From Desulfuromonas sp. (GTDB lineage Bacteria > Desulfobacterota > Desulfuromonadia > Desulfuromonadales > Geopsychrobacteraceae): DNA of 62,861 bases. Below are positions 34,063 through 44,165 of the stretch, piece after piece. The translations under genes were made by a program, and so were the position numbers. Under the pieces are notes generated by a model that was not told the DNA's origin, searched no databases, and was given only the letters and a program-made list of their open reading frames with translations. Numbering within the stretch: position 1 is the stretch's first letter; the number at the start of each line of letters is the position of its first letter. The stretch is from NCBI GenBank assembly GCA_002869695.1, contig PKUD01000032.1:1-62861 (forward strand), in the 5' to 3' direction.

Positions 34063-34641
34063 ATGGGGACTATTCAGGATAAATTCTGGCTGCATCAGGA
34101 ACAGGCGGTCATGGTGGTTGTCGATGTTCAGGAAAAACTGGTGCCGGCCATGAATGAACGGGTCTGTGGGCGGGTCGTACAGCATATCAACATGCTGCTG
34201 GAGGGATTTAACGCAATGAATCTGCCGGTGATCATGACCGAGCAGTATCCGCGCGGCCTCGGGCATACCATCGAGGAGGTCGCCGGTGCTGCTGATCTTC
34301 AGTGTGTGGAGAAGATCGCGTTCAGTTGCTGTGGTGAGCCGAATTTTATCGATGCGCTGGAAAAGACCGGGCGGAGGCAAGTTTTGCTGGTCGGGATGGA
34401 AGCCCACGTCTGCGTCTACCAGACGATGATCGATCTGCTTGATCGCGGCTACAAGGTTCACCTGGTGGGCGATGCGATCTGCTCGCGCTTCAAGTCCGAC
34501 TACCAGACCGCGGTCAGCATGGCGCCGCTCATGGGTGCGGTACTGACGACGACTGAAATGGCACTGTTCCAACTGCTTAAGCAGGCAGGGACCGAGGAAT
34601 TCAAAGTCGTTTCCGGGTTGGCCCGCAGGCGGACCGGCTGA
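34063..34641 (+). CDS. Isochorismatase-family hydrolase
   Basis: A 192-residue cysteine-hydrolase with AAAGGAG before the ATG. The catalytic triad is visible: Asp in MVVVDVQEKL (about residue 21), Lys in VEKIAFSC (about 88) and Cys in GMEAHVCVYQT (about 118). Family enzymes hydrolyse amides or enol ethers such as nicotinamide or isochorismate; the substrate cannot be told. It leads a three-gene operon in which each start overlaps the previous stop by one base. Confidence 0.82.
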   Translation: MGTIQDKFWLHQEQAVMVVVDVQEKLVPAMNERVCGRVVQHINMLLEGFNAMNLPVIMTEQYPRGLGHTIEEVAGAADLQCVEKIAFSCCGEPNFIDALEKTGRRQVLLVGMEAHVCVYQTMIDLLDRGYKVHLVGDAICSRFKSDYQTAVSMAPLMGAVLTTTEMALFQLLKQAGTEEFKVVSGLARRRTG

Positions 34642-35000
34642 TGGAGGCATTGACCCAGCGGCAACTCGCCGAACTGCAGCAGGACCTCATCGGTTTGCAG
34701 GGGGAGTTACTGGCTTTGCTGGATATGTCCTCAGAGAGCAGCCGTCCTGTTGAACTGGATCAACCGATCGGCAGACTTTCCCGCATGGATGCCCTGCAAC
34801 AGCAGCATATGGCCAAGGCAAATCGCCAGGGACATGAGCAGCGATTGCGATTGGTTGAAAATGCGCTGGGTGCCATCAGGAATGACAGATATGGGGAGTG
34901 CCGAAGCTGCGAAGAGCCCGTCGGTTACCCCCGTCTGAAGGCGCGCCCGGAAACACCCTTTTGTCTGGCCTGTCAGGAAGAGCGGGAGGAAGCACGCTGA
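34641..35000 (+). CDS. DksA/TraR-type zinc-finger protein
   Basis: A 119-residue protein. The N-terminal helical part (LQQDLIGLQGELLALL) is followed by ALGAIRNDRYGECRSCEEPVGYPRLKARPETPFCLAC, the C4 zinc finger of the DksA/TraR family. DksA proteins act in the RNA polymerase secondary channel; short members of this type are less studied. The acidic tip residues of DksA are not clearly conserved, so a stringent-response role is uncertain. Starts at TGATG with the isochorismatase gene. Confidence 0.8.
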   Translation: MEALTQRQLAELQQDLIGLQGELLALLDMSSESSRPVELDQPIGRLSRMDALQQQHMAKANRQGHEQRLRLVENALGAIRNDRYGECRSCEEPVGYPRLKARPETPFCLACQEEREEAR

Positions 35001-35437
35001 TGTCGAATATTTTCTTGTTGGGCGCTGTCTTTGTCGGGGGAATCGCCGCCGCCGTCCAGCCGGTTATCAATGCCCGTCTTGCAACCCGTACCGGGGTTCT
35101 CGAGTCGGCAACGGTCTCCTTTGCCGTCGGGACGATCGTTCTGTTCATCCTGTCTCTGACGGCGTCGAAAGGATCTTTCGGTGGCATTGCCGAGGCTCAG
35201 CCGTGGGAGTTGAGCGGAGGGTTTTATGGAGCGTTTTTTGTCGCATTGATGATTCTTGCTGTGCCCCGTTTGGGGGTCACGACGGTTATGGCGGCCCTTA
35301 TTGTGGCTCAGTTGGTCACCGGGCTGATCTTTGACCATTATGGCCTGATGGGGGTGCGGGTTGCGACAATTGATCTCAGGCGGGTCCTCGGTGTGCTCCT
35401 GCTGTTGGGCGGGATCTTTATGATTTATCGGCGCTGA
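35000..35437 (+). CDS. DMT-type transporter, DUF606/YdcZ family
   Basis: A 145-residue protein from the ATG at 35000, overlapping the zinc-finger gene by one base; a longer in-frame start at 34898 overlaps that gene heavily and is rejected. Four or five helices are present with GIAAAVQPVINARLATRTG near the start and LGVTTVMAALIVAQLVTGLIFDHYGL. Half-size DUF606 proteins pair as inverted dimers to export small solutes. Substrate unknown. Confidence 0.8.
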   Translation: MSNIFLLGAVFVGGIAAAVQPVINARLATRTGVLESATVSFAVGTIVLFILSLTASKGSFGGIAEAQPWELSGGFYGAFFVALMILAVPRLGVTTVMAALIVAQLVTGLIFDHYGLMGVRVATIDLRRVLGVLLLLGGIFMIYRR

Positions 35438-35495
35438 CCGAGCCTGGTCAAGACGGGATCCATTCCCGCGAGAAGGTAAAGTGCGCCTTCCTTGA

Positions 35496-35840
35496 TTATC
35501 CCCAAAAAAAGCCCATCGGGTCAGCATCCACGGCTTGTATCAGTTTGTTCAGGTCAAGGCTTGGATTGACGTTAAGATAGAGGCGCCACTGCTGCTGTTC
35601 ATCGTAATGATGCAGCGACCACTGGTTGAGTTCTTCCGAATAGCGGAACTGGGCAAGTGGAAAGCGGAACCATTCGCATGAGCCCTGGCACCGCCGGCGT
35701 TCCTGGAACACCGTCGCTGTCTCACTTTCGATGGTGAATTCAAGGCGCAACTCTTCCTTCAGCCAGGAGGGCACCCGGGTGCGACAGTACTCATCGAGAA
35801 GTCTTTCGGCTCTTTTGTGTAAAAGTTGTGGTAAGGCCAT
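35496..35840 (-). CDS. DUF3024-like protein
   Basis: A 114-residue soluble protein. The pattern (RRRCQGSCEWFRFPLAQFRY, then WSLHHYDEQQQWRLY and a C-terminal helix) matches the DUF3024 family, of unknown function. It lies 18 bp after cysteine synthase on the same strand and is likely the last gene of that operon. Confidence 0.65.
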   Translation of the reverse strand: MALPQLLHKRAERLLDEYCRTRVPSWLKEELRLEFTIESETATVFQERRRCQGSCEWFRFPLAQFRYSEELNQWSLHHYDEQQQWRLYLNVNPSLDLNKLIQAVDADPMGFFWG

Positions 35841-35858
35841 AATCCCTGTTTCGTCATT

Positions 35859-36803
35859 CTATGGGGGACAATCGGCACACTGTGACCGGAACAGATTGGT
35901 GCTCAGGTAGCGGTCACCACGATCCGGAAGAATAACGACAATCGTCCCCCGGTCGATCTCTTCAGCGACCCGTAGAGCGCCCGCAGCAGCGGCTCCGCTG
36001 GACATGCCGACAAAAAGTCCGTGTCTGGTGGCGAGCTGGCGGGTCGCCTCGTAGGCGTCTGCATCTTCGATCACCAGTTTGCGGTGGAGCTTGTTTTCGT
36101 GGTAAATCGCTGGAACGATCGCTTCCTGCATATTCTTCAGCCCCTGCACCTTATGTCCCAAGGTCGGTTCGACCCCGACGATCTTGACTTGCGGGGCAGC
36201 TTCAGAAAAATAGCGGCTGATTCCCATCAGGGTGCCGGATGTCCCCATTCCGGCGACAAAATAATCGAGCTCGCCGTCGGTCTGCTGCAGGATCTCCGGC
36301 CCGGTGGTTTCGTAGTGGGCGAGTGGATTATTCGGATTGGCATACTGGTTCGGCATGTAGTAGCGATCCGGCTCATCCGCCAGAATTTTGTGAGCCAAGC
36401 GGATGGCTCCATCGGTCGCTTCACAACCGGGCGAAAGAATAACTTCCGCTCCGTAGGCCTCCAGAACTCCCCTCCGTTCCGCACTGACGCAGGCTGGCAT
36501 CACCAGCCGGACCCGGTAACCTTTGGCCGCACCGATCATGGCGATGGCAATTCCGGTGTTGCCGGAGGTCGGCTCGAGGATCACTTTGTCATGGGTCAGT
36601 TCGCCACTCTCCTCAGCCTTTTCAATCATATAGCGCGCTGGCCGGTCTTTGATGGAGCCCCCGGGGTTGTTTCCTTCCAGTTTGGCCAGGATTCTCACCT
36701 GTGGACTGCCGAGCAGAGCGGAGATGTCGACCAGCGGAGTGTTGCCGACTGAGCCGGTCAGAGTCGGAATGTGCGAGTCGAGCTGTTCATTTTTCATCAG
36801 CAT
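35859..36803 (-). CDS. Cysteine synthase (PLP-dependent, CysK/CysM family)
   Basis: A 314-residue protein. The start is the ATG at 36803, with AAGGA upstream; ORF extension to 36878 overlaps the UbiD gene and is rejected. The PLP lysine is in NNPGGSIKDRPARYMIEKA, the phosphate loop is EPTSGNTGIAIAMI, and the glycine-rich GMGTSGTLMGISRYF follows. The protein makes cysteine from O-acetylserine or O-phosphoserine. The C-terminal CADCPP tail has two cysteines. It lies between a UbiD-type decarboxylase and a DUF3024 gene. Confidence 0.88.
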   Translation of the reverse strand: MLMKNEQLDSHIPTLTGSVGNTPLVDISALLGSPQVRILAKLEGNNPGGSIKDRPARYMIEKAEESGELTHDKVILEPTSGNTGIAIAMIGAAKGYRVRLVMPACVSAERRGVLEAYGAEVILSPGCEATDGAIRLAHKILADEPDRYYMPNQYANPNNPLAHYETTGPEILQQTDGELDYFVAGMGTSGTLMGISRYFSEAAPQVKIVGVEPTLGHKVQGLKNMQEAIVPAIYHENKLHRKLVIEDADAYEATRQLATRHGLFVGMSSGAAAAGALRVAEEIDRGTIVVILPDRGDRYLSTNLFRSQCADCPP

Positions 36804-36843
36804 GGGACAATCCTTGTTTTGGTCAGGCTGATTGCGCAGCGAG

Positions 36844-38685
36844 TTAAATGATGCCCTGGAGCGGCCCGCCCCGGACACCCAGTTGATCCACTTTTTTTTC
36901 TATCGCAGGGTCATCGATCAGTGGTGGAGCATGGTGCGGTTTGATCCGGGCATCAATCACCAGCGAGCCGGAACAGCCCCAGTGTTTGGCTTCAAGGGCA
37001 CTGCCGATGCCGTAGATGTCTGCCGCCGGATTGCTGCGGGTAAAGGTCACCCAGAGCCAGTTGTTGAGAGCCGCAGCACAAAACGAACTATCATCAACGA
37101 CCAGAATCAGCGGGAACGCATTGATCGGATCGTCCACCTCATATTTCTTGCAGAAGCGGAGAAGGTCGCGATCCTCTCCCGCTTGATACTCCTGGCAGGG
37201 AGGCCCGGCCACGAGCATAATTCCGGGTAGCGCCACCCGTGGTGCCTTGAATCCACGCGGCAGTTTTAACGCTTCGGGAATCTTGTCTGCCAGGGTGCGC
37301 TTTTTCTTCCCGGCTGCGGCCATCACCACCTTGGATCCCCGGTTCAGGCCGTGGCCACTGTAATCAAGAGTGTCTATCGTGGTCCGGGTCTGAAAGTGCA
37401 GGTCGCGGCGCCAGTCGATCCGTTCCAGCAGATGCTGCAAAAACGCCGGAATATCGTCAATGGCGAGTGACGGATTGTCCTGTTCCGCAACGATCAGCAG
37501 GTATTTGGCCAGCGACAGTTGACCCTGGCCGAGAACCGCATTCGCCTGGGTCAGCAGTTCCTGCGGTTCGTTTCTCTCCGCGTATGGAGTGTAGCGTTCA
37601 CTGCCGATGGCCAGCAAAAGCGGATGGACTCCGGCGGCGTCGACTGCATGGACCGCCCGGACGCCGGGCAGGACATCGGGTATCAGAGCACCGGTCAGTT
37701 CATGGATGAAGTCTCCGAAGCTGGTATCTTCCTGCGGTGGCCGGCCAACCGTGGTAAACGGCCAGATTGCATCGGGACGATGGTAGACCGCATCGACTTT
37801 GACCAGTGGAAAGTCATGGGCCAGACTGTAGTAGCCCAGGTGGTCACCGAACGGTCCTTCCGGTTTCTGCTGCCGGGGATCAATCGTGCCGCAAATGACG
37901 AAATCTGCTTCGGCAGGCATCGGCAGTTGTCCTGGGAGCTGCACCATGGGGACACGGTGGCCGCCGAGCAGGCCGGCAAAGGAGAGTTCCGGCATGCCTT
38001 CCGGCAGGGGCATGACGGCCGCAACGGTCAGACTCGGGGGGCCACCGACAAAGATGTTGACCGGCAGCGGTTTGCCCTGCCTGAGAGCCTCTGCGTGGTG
38101 AACTCCGATGCCCCGATGAATCTGGTAGTGCAGCCCGACCTCGTGATCCGGCTGATAATCGTTGCCGGAGATCTGAACCCGGTACATGCCAAGATTGGAG
38201 TGACGCCACCCCGGTGCCGAAGGATCTTCCGAGTAGACCTGGGGCAGGGTGATAAAGGACCCGCCATCGTCCGGCCAGCTTTTGATCTGGGGCAGCTTGC
38301 TCAACCGGGTCCGGTTCAGCAGGACTGGGCCAGTCTTGACTGTCTTCGGCAGCAGGTGCAGTGCCGCTGAGGGCGCTTTAAGAACATTCAATGGCTGCGA
38401 CAGCAATGCTTTGGGGTCAAGCTTGAGCTTGACCAGCAATTCAACCGCTGCCAGGGTGTCGCGGAACAGGTAGCGGGTGCGCTTCAGGGTGCCGAACAGG
38501 TTGCCGAGGGCCGGGAATGGACTCCCCTGCAGATTGGTAAAGAGCAGGGCCGGTCCGCCGGCCTGGTAAACACGTCGCTGGATTGCGCCCGCTTCAATCT
38601 CTCCGGAAACCGGCTGTTCAATCCGGATCAGCTGACCTGTCGCTTCAAGGTCCAGAAGGCAGGCGCGCAGATTTCGATAACCCAT
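36844..38685 (-). CDS. UbiD-family decarboxylase (prenylated-FMN dependent)
   Basis: A 613-residue protein, read from the ATG at 38685 (MGYRNLRACLLDLEATG); the ribosome site is poor and two in-frame ATGs upstream are possible. UbiD features: SNLGMYRVQISG for prFMN/metal binding, GRPPQEDTSFGDFIHE, and EGPFGDHLGYY with the catalytic Glu. The C-terminal about 130 residues extend beyond the E. coli UbiD length. UbiD enzymes decarboxylate aromatic or conjugated acids; in bacteria of this type, one member works in menaquinone synthesis. Which applies here is not shown. UbiX is not in the window. Confidence 0.8.
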   Translation of the reverse strand: MGYRNLRACLLDLEATGQLIRIEQPVSGEIEAGAIQRRVYQAGGPALLFTNLQGSPFPALGNLFGTLKRTRYLFRDTLAAVELLVKLKLDPKALLSQPLNVLKAPSAALHLLPKTVKTGPVLLNRTRLSKLPQIKSWPDDGGSFITLPQVYSEDPSAPGWRHSNLGMYRVQISGNDYQPDHEVGLHYQIHRGIGVHHAEALRQGKPLPVNIFVGGPPSLTVAAVMPLPEGMPELSFAGLLGGHRVPMVQLPGQLPMPAEADFVICGTIDPRQQKPEGPFGDHLGYYSLAHDFPLVKVDAVYHRPDAIWPFTTVGRPPQEDTSFGDFIHELTGALIPDVLPGVRAVHAVDAAGVHPLLLAIGSERYTPYAERNEPQELLTQANAVLGQGQLSLAKYLLIVAEQDNPSLAIDDIPAFLQHLLERIDWRRDLHFQTRTTIDTLDYSGHGLNRGSKVVMAAAGKKKRTLADKIPEALKLPRGFKAPRVALPGIMLVAGPPCQEYQAGEDRDLLRFCKKYEVDDPINAFPLILVVDDSSFCAAALNNWLWVTFTRSNPAADIYGIGSALEAKHWGCSGSLVIDARIKPHHAPPLIDDPAIEKKVDQLGVRGGPLQGII

Positions 38686-39048
38686 ATCAGAATGCTCAAT
38701 GTTTTTATAAGGAGTGGGCTTGAATGCCCTCATTTTATACATTAGCAGCTTCTGAAAGGCAAACTTGACTTAACCTCTTTGTCATTATCGGAACAAGTTT
38801 TCACGGAGAGAGGGGGTGACTCGTTCAGGTCTGCAAATAATCCTCTGCTCGGTCTTTTAATGAGAAAAAAACACGTCAATCAAGTATCTTAGCTCCCTTT
38901 TTTGGACAGAAAAGAGGTTTTCCGCGGATTATGAGAATTTTCTTGTATTGAAAAAGAATTTGTGATAAATAGGGCTAAATTATAGCTAATTAGTGAGTAC
39001 TTTTCCAATATCTGAGTTGACCTTAATGTCGCCACCATGGAGGTTGTA
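38686..39048. other. Divergent intergenic region
   Basis: AT-rich stretch between ubiD-like (minus) and the outer-membrane protein gene (plus). I see no gene. Candidate -10 boxes for the plus gene lie near 38980-38990 (TATAGC), without a good -35 at 17 bp. Confidence 0.4.
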
Positions 39049-39822
39049 ATGAGAAGGTCTGTGCTTTTTGCATGCGTTATTCTGGCCCTGACGGTTGTTC
39101 CCGCTTTTTCCGCAAATATCGGTCCGGTCAAGTCCGGGGTTGCTGATGGTGAGACTGCTTTTGGACTTGGTTACACCTTTACCGATTCGAAGTGGGAGGA
39201 CACAGGTTCGTTCAGTTCTCTTGAACTGCAGCAGAATCGCTTTTTTGCCCAGGCCGGATATGGAATCAGCGACAACTGGTTCGGCTATGCTCGGGGTGGC
39301 CTTTCAACGCTGAAAGCGGATAGCGCTTTTCTCAACGTTGCGACTGACTTCGAAGGTGAGAATATCTTTCCTTTTGTGAGCATCGGCGCTAATGGCTTGT
39401 TCTTTGAAAATGAGGTCCTCAGCATTGGCGGTTTTGTACAGGGAAGTTATTATCTGGGCGAGAATGAAGATTCGGTGAAAACAGCGCCGATTATTTTCGA
39501 TTCCATAGCTCAGAGCATCAAAGAGACCGTCACCGTAGACCAGATGTGGGAAGCCAGAGGCGGGCTCGAGTTGCAGATGGAACTGGAAGGTGCGCAGTTG
39601 TACTGCGGTCCAATGTACTATATCTCCCGGGCTGACATTGAGGACAAAATGGTTGGTGCAGTTTCCGGGGTTGCTACTGTCTCCAAGACGATTGAAGAAG
39701 AGGATAACTTCGGTTTTGTCGCTGGTGTTCAGTGGAATCTGCTTAAGGATGTGACCCTCGATTTTGAGGCCCAGCTACGAAGTTCATATGACATCGGTTT
39801 TGTTTTAAACAAAAGGTTTTAG
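39049..39822 (+). CDS. Outer-membrane beta-barrel protein
   Basis: A 257-residue protein. The ATG at 39049 follows GGAGG by 5 bp; the in-frame ATG at 39037 overlaps that site. It has a signal peptide (LFACVILALTVVPAFSA) and alternating aromatic and polar strands typical of an 8-10 strand barrel, and it ends in NKRF with a terminal Phe as barrels usually do. I do not recognise a specific porin family. A secreted Ig-like lipoprotein gene follows on the same strand 89 bp on. Confidence 0.65.
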   Translation: MRRSVLFACVILALTVVPAFSANIGPVKSGVADGETAFGLGYTFTDSKWEDTGSFSSLELQQNRFFAQAGYGISDNWFGYARGGLSTLKADSAFLNVATDFEGENIFPFVSIGANGLFFENEVLSIGGFVQGSYYLGENEDSVKTAPIIFDSIAQSIKETVTVDQMWEARGGLELQMELEGAQLYCGPMYYISRADIEDKMVGAVSGVATVSKTIEEEDNFGFVAGVQWNLLKDVTLDFEAQLRSSYDIGFVLNKRF

Positions 39823-39911
39823 TCTCCCGGCAGATTTAGGTGATTCCTTGAATCACGTTCGCTGTCTCAGTTGTTCAATTAACAAAGTCCACCAGATTAA
39901 GGAGGGCTCAA

Positions 39912-41999
39912 GTGAAAATGCATCGATTATTTTTGATCTCAACCCTGTTTCTCACTCTGCTGCTGAGCGGCTGCGGAGGGAGTGATAGCGAAACCATTTC
40001 CGGAACTCTGCCAGGCGGAGGAACCGGCGATACTGGCGGCGGGACCCCAGTCGAGACACCGACAGATGAATCGGTGCCCGTATCTTCTGTTTACCTGCAG
40101 GTAACCCCAGCTACGATGGGGACCAATCAGTCTGCTGTTGTTGCGACGACACTTTACAACGCGAGCGGACAATTGATTGGTGGAGAAAAAGAGGTCACCT
40201 TTACTCTCGATAATCCGGCGCTCGGTTCGATAGTCTCTCCTTCGACGATAAGCGATGGGGTTGGCTCACACATCTACAATGCCCGTGGGACTCAGGGCAC
40301 CGTAGTCATTACCGCGACGGTTGACGGAAAATCAGACACCCAGACGATTCAGATTTCCAACCAGGTTGCGGCAGCTGAGATTATCATGGCAGCAAATCCG
40401 GCCAGTGTTTCGACTGGCGGAACCGCGGTTGTCAGTGCAACGGTTCTCGATGAAAGTGGTCAACCGATGCCGGACGGGACCCTGGTCAACTTCAAAGTCG
40501 ATGACCCGACCCTGGGGTCGGTGGTTGCTTCGTCGACAACGGCCAGCGGTGTCGCCCAGGCGACGTTCTCTGCCAATGCGGCCAGCGGCATTGCCACGAT
40601 TACCGCGACAGCTGGAAGTGCTGTCCAGAGTTTAAACCTGGATGTCGTCGGCTCTTCAGTAGCGACGGGCAGTATTGAATTTTTCTCTGCGACCCCGCAG
40701 GTAATTGTCATTCAGGGTGCCGGGGGCGATGAAACCTCTGAAGTGAAATTTTTGGTTAAAGATGCCAACGGCAACCCGATTGCCAGCAGCGAAACGGTCC
40801 GTTTGGAACTGTCCGGTCCCAACGGTGGCGAATACCTCGGTTCAACAGCCGGTGTCACAGCACTGGATGTTGGTACCGTCAACGGTTTTGCCTCCGTCAT
40901 CCTGCACAGTGGTGCGATTCCGGGGACCGTCACGATAACCGCTTCAGTAGATGGAACCAACCTCTCAACTTCGAGTGGCGTCATCTCTATCGGTGGCGGG
41001 GTTCCCTCGGCCGGTCATTTCTCTCTTTCCACCTCTCGTTTCAATCTTGAAGGCTTCCGCGTGGATGGCATCACCGCGGATATTACTGCCCGGATAGCTG
41101 ATCGTTACGGCAACTATAATGTCCTCGAAGGGACCTCTGTTTCCTACTATTCAGAATGTGGTGCAATCGATCGCGCCGTTGCTCTCAGTAATCAGGGCGA
41201 GGGAACGGTTGTTTTCAGAACCCAGACCCCAGCACCCCAGGATGTCACGGTTGATCCGCTGGAGACCTGCGGGACACGCTGTCAGGAGGAGAATGCTTTT
41301 ATTGCCGATTTTGAAGGAACCTTTGGCGTAACAATTACCGGTGGGGCAAGTCAGCCAAATCCACGTGACGGCCTCTGCACACTCATCGCAGTTGTCGAGG
41401 GCGAGGAAGAATTTACCGATAACGATGCCAGTGGTGGCTATGATTCCGGCGAGCCGTTTGATGACACGTATGATGACATCCATATGGACATGGATGATGA
41501 CGAATACGACCTGACCGCTTACACGACCGGTGTCCCCTATGACGCTGCTTTTGAAGATCTGGTTGTTGACCGTGATGAGGATGCCGTTTTCGATGGGATG
41601 AACGGAGCCTGGGATGCCAACAAGCGGATCGGCAAGACCATCAACCTGCTGTACACCGGGGAGCCGACTCTGACCCTGTCCAACTGGACGTTTGCGGTAC
41701 CCGACGGTGGCAGCCAGACAATCTACTTTGCCGTGCACGATTTCAATTACAACCGCCCGATCGGGGGCAGCGACGTCAGTGTGGCGATCGATGGCAGTGC
41801 GGCCCTGTCCGGTGTGCTGAAGTGGCAGTTCTATGACAGCAATGCGATCGGGACCCCAATCTTATCAGTGACTGTTTCGGACAAAACGCTGGAGGATGAG
41901 GAACCTGCCGAGGTTGTGACCCTGAAGTTCACGATCAACTGGCCAGCAGAGACGGAGACGATTACCAAGGAAATTTCCATTACCGGTATTGTTGACTGA
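39912..41999 (+). CDS. Ig-like repeat lipoprotein
   Basis: A 695-residue lipoprotein from the GTG at 39912 with AAGGAGGG 6 bp upstream; an ATG two codons on is an alternative. The lipobox is LLLSGC. Bacterial Ig-like (Big_1 type) repeats occur from about residue 55 to 350, with recurring blocks such as AAEIIMAANPASVSTGGTAV and VVITATVDGKSDTQTI. Around residues 510-540 is a very acidic stretch (DNDASGGYDSGEPFDDTYDD), likely to bind calcium. The role is probably surface or adhesion; no partner is known. A strong terminator follows. Confidence 0.75.
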   Translation: MKMHRLFLISTLFLTLLLSGCGGSDSETISGTLPGGGTGDTGGGTPVETPTDESVPVSSVYLQVTPATMGTNQSAVVATTLYNASGQLIGGEKEVTFTLDNPALGSIVSPSTISDGVGSHIYNARGTQGTVVITATVDGKSDTQTIQISNQVAAAEIIMAANPASVSTGGTAVVSATVLDESGQPMPDGTLVNFKVDDPTLGSVVASSTTASGVAQATFSANAASGIATITATAGSAVQSLNLDVVGSSVATGSIEFFSATPQVIVIQGAGGDETSEVKFLVKDANGNPIASSETVRLELSGPNGGEYLGSTAGVTALDVGTVNGFASVILHSGAIPGTVTITASVDGTNLSTSSGVISIGGGVPSAGHFSLSTSRFNLEGFRVDGITADITARIADRYGNYNVLEGTSVSYYSECGAIDRAVALSNQGEGTVVFRTQTPAPQDVTVDPLETCGTRCQEENAFIADFEGTFGVTITGGASQPNPRDGLCTLIAVVEGEEEFTDNDASGGYDSGEPFDDTYDDIHMDMDDDEYDLTAYTTGVPYDAAFEDLVVDRDEDAVFDGMNGAWDANKRIGKTINLLYTGEPTLTLSNWTFAVPDGGSQTIYFAVHDFNYNRPIGGSDVSVAIDGSAALSGVLKWQFYDSNAIGTPILSVTVSDKTLEDEEPAEVVTLKFTINWPAETETITKEISITGIVD

Positions 42000-42024
42000 T
42001 TCCAGCGTAGAACAGGAATGAATA

Positions 42025-42058
42025 CGGGGCCTCTTTTGCGAGAGGCCCCGTTTTTTTT
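42025..42058 (+). terminator. Rho-independent terminator after the Ig-like lipoprotein gene
   Basis: CGGGGCCTCT/AGAGGCCCCG perfect 10-bp stem, 6-nt loop, eight T residues. The T tract touches the 3' end of the convergent uvrB gene. Confidence 0.9.
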
Positions 42059-44055
42059 CAGTCTGCCAGCGACAGCTCTCTTTTCTCCAAGGCAATCACC
42101 CTGTCCCGCAACTCCGCAGCCTTTTCAAATTCCAGATCGGCCGCCGCCGCCAGCATCTCTGCTTTGAGCTGTACAATCTCCTGCTTCAAGCTCTCCGGAT
42201 CTCCATAGCCGGCCTCCTCTTCGGCTGCCAGTGGCAGTTCGAGATAATCTTTTGCCGAAATGTCATCAAGGATCGAGCGCAGGGATTTTTTAATTGTCTG
42301 CGGAGTGATACCGTGTTCCTCGTTGTAGGCCAGCTGTTTGCTCCGACGCCGTTCGGTTTCATCGAGACAGGCCTGCATCGAGCGAGTGATCTTGTCGCCA
42401 TACATAATCACCCGGCCGTCGACATTGCGGGCCGCACGACCGCAGGTTTGAATGAGTGAGCGGGCACTGCGCAGGAACCCTTCCTTGTCGGCATCGAGAA
42501 TCGCCACCAGGGCGACTTCCGGAATATCCAGCCCTTCACGCAGCAGGTTGATGCCGACCAGAACATCGAATTCTCCCTGGCGCAAGGCGCGCAATATCTG
42601 CATTCGCTCAAGGGTGTCGATGTCGGAATGCATGTAGTTGACGCGGATATCGAGCTCCTGAAGGTAGCCGGTGAGGTCCTCGGCCATCCGTTTGGTCAGC
42701 GTGGTGACCAGCACCCGTGCTCCGGCAGCTACTGTCTGGCGGATCTCACCGATCAGGTCGTCGACCTGTTCCCGGGCCGGCCGGACTTCGACAGGAGGAT
42801 CGACCAGGCCGGTGGGGCGTATGACCTGTTCGACGAATACACCGTGGGACTGCTCCAGCTCATAATCGGCAGGGGTCGCCGAGACGTAGACTGTTTGCGG
42901 CTGGGTGGCGGTAAATTCCTCGAACATCAGCGGCCGGTTGTCAAGCGCGCTCGGCAGGCGGAAGCCGTAGTTCACCAGCGTCTCTTTACGTGAGCGGTCA
43001 CCGCGATACATGGCGCCGATCTGGCTGACACTGACGTGGCTTTCGTCGATAAACATCAGCGCATCTTCCGGCAGATAGCTGAGCAGGGTGGCCGGTGGTT
43101 CTCCCGGTTGTCGTCCGTCGAGAAACCGCGAGTAGTTCTCGATCCCCTGGCAGTAGCCCATCTCTTCAATCATTTCAATGTCGAACATAGTGCGCTGCTC
43201 GATCCGTTGGGCCTCAAGCAGCATGTTGCGCTCGCGAAAATAAGGGATGCGCTGCTGCAGTTCATCCTGGATCTGCTTGATCGCCCTGTCCAGGGTGGGG
43301 CGAGTCGCAACATAGTGGCTGGCCGGGAAGATCGCCGTCTGGCCGATATGGTCGATCAGTTTTCCGGTCAGCGGGTCGATTTCCGAAATGGTCTCGATCT
43401 CGTCGCCGAAAAATTCGACCCGGATCGCCAGTTTCTCTTCATAGGCGGGAAATATTTCAACCGTGTCACCGCGCACCCGGAAGGTGCCCCGGTGAAAGTC
43501 GATGTCGTTGCGCTGGTACTGGTTTTCTACCAGCCGCTTGAGCAGGTCGTTGCGGTCAAGTTCCATCCCCTCTTCAAGCCGGACCAGCATGCCGTAATAG
43601 GCCTCGGGTGAACCCAGGCCGTAGATACAGGAGACAGAGGCAACGATCAGCACGTCGCGGCGTGACAGCAGCGAGCGGGTGGCACTGTGACGCAGCTTGT
43701 CGATCTCCTCGTTGATCGAGGAATCCTTTTCGATGAAGGTATCGGTGGAGGGGACATAGGCCTCCGGTTGGTAGTAGTCGTAGTAGCTGACGAAATATTC
43801 GATGGCGTTGTGCGGAAACAGTTCCTTGAACTCCCCGTACAGCTGGGCCGCCAGGGTTTTGTTGTGGGCCAGTACCAGAGCTGGGCGCTGCAGCTGGTGG
43901 ACCATGTTGGCCATGGTGAAGGTCTTGCCGCTGCCGGTAACACCAAGCAGTACCTGGTGCCGGTCGCCGCGCTGAATGCCTGCAACCAGTTCGGTGATGG
44001 CCTGTGGCTGGTCGCCCTGGGGATCAAAATCGGAGATTAGTTCAAAGCGGGCCAT
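42058..44055 (-). CDS. uvrB: Excinuclease ABC subunit B
   Basis: A 665-residue DNA-repair helicase with AAAAGGAA before the ATG. Motifs: Walker [15 protein letters not shown] near 38-51, the beta-hairpin segment [20 protein letters not shown], helicase motif [10 protein letters not shown], and the RGVxxR-like final motifs ([21 protein letters not shown]). The C-terminal UVR motif that binds UvrC is present ([20 protein letters not shown]). It verifies damage in nucleotide excision repair with UvrA and UvrC. Confidence 0.98.
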   Translation of the reverse strand: MARFELISDFDPQGDQPQAITELVAGIQRGDRHQVLLGVTGSGKTFTMANMVHQLQRPALVLAHNKTLAAQLYGEFKELFPHNAIEYFVSYYDYYQPEAYVPSTDTFIEKDSSINEEIDKLRHSATRSLLSRRDVLIVASVSCIYGLGSPEAYYGMLVRLEEGMELDRNDLLKRLVENQYQRNDIDFHRGTFRVRGDTVEIFPAYEEKLAIRVEFFGDEIETISEIDPLTGKLIDHIGQTAIFPASHYVATRPTLDRAIKQIQDELQQRIPYFRERNMLLEAQRIEQRTMFDIEMIEEMGYCQGIENYSRFLDGRQPGEPPATLLSYLPEDALMFIDESHVSVSQIGAMYRGDRSRKETLVNYGFRLPSALDNRPLMFEEFTATQPQTVYVSATPADYELEQSHGVFVEQVIRPTGLVDPPVEVRPAREQVDDLIGEIRQTVAAGARVLVTTLTKRMAEDLTGYLQELDIRVNYMHSDIDTLERMQILRALRQGEFDVLVGINLLREGLDIPEVALVAILDADKEGFLRSARSLIQTCGRAARNVDGRVIMYGDKITRSMQACLDETERRRSKQLAYNEEHGITPQTIKKSLRSILDDISAKDYLELPLAAEEEAGYGDPESLKQEIVQLKAEMLAAAADLEFEKAAELRDRVIALEKRELSLAD

Positions 44056-44165
44056 CTCATTCCTTTTAAAATCAAATAATTCTTGCTAATCCTGTTTGAC
44101 ATGTTTCACTTTGGAGCGCAAAATGCCGCTTTTTTGCAGCGAGGGACCTTCAGGAAGGATAAGGT

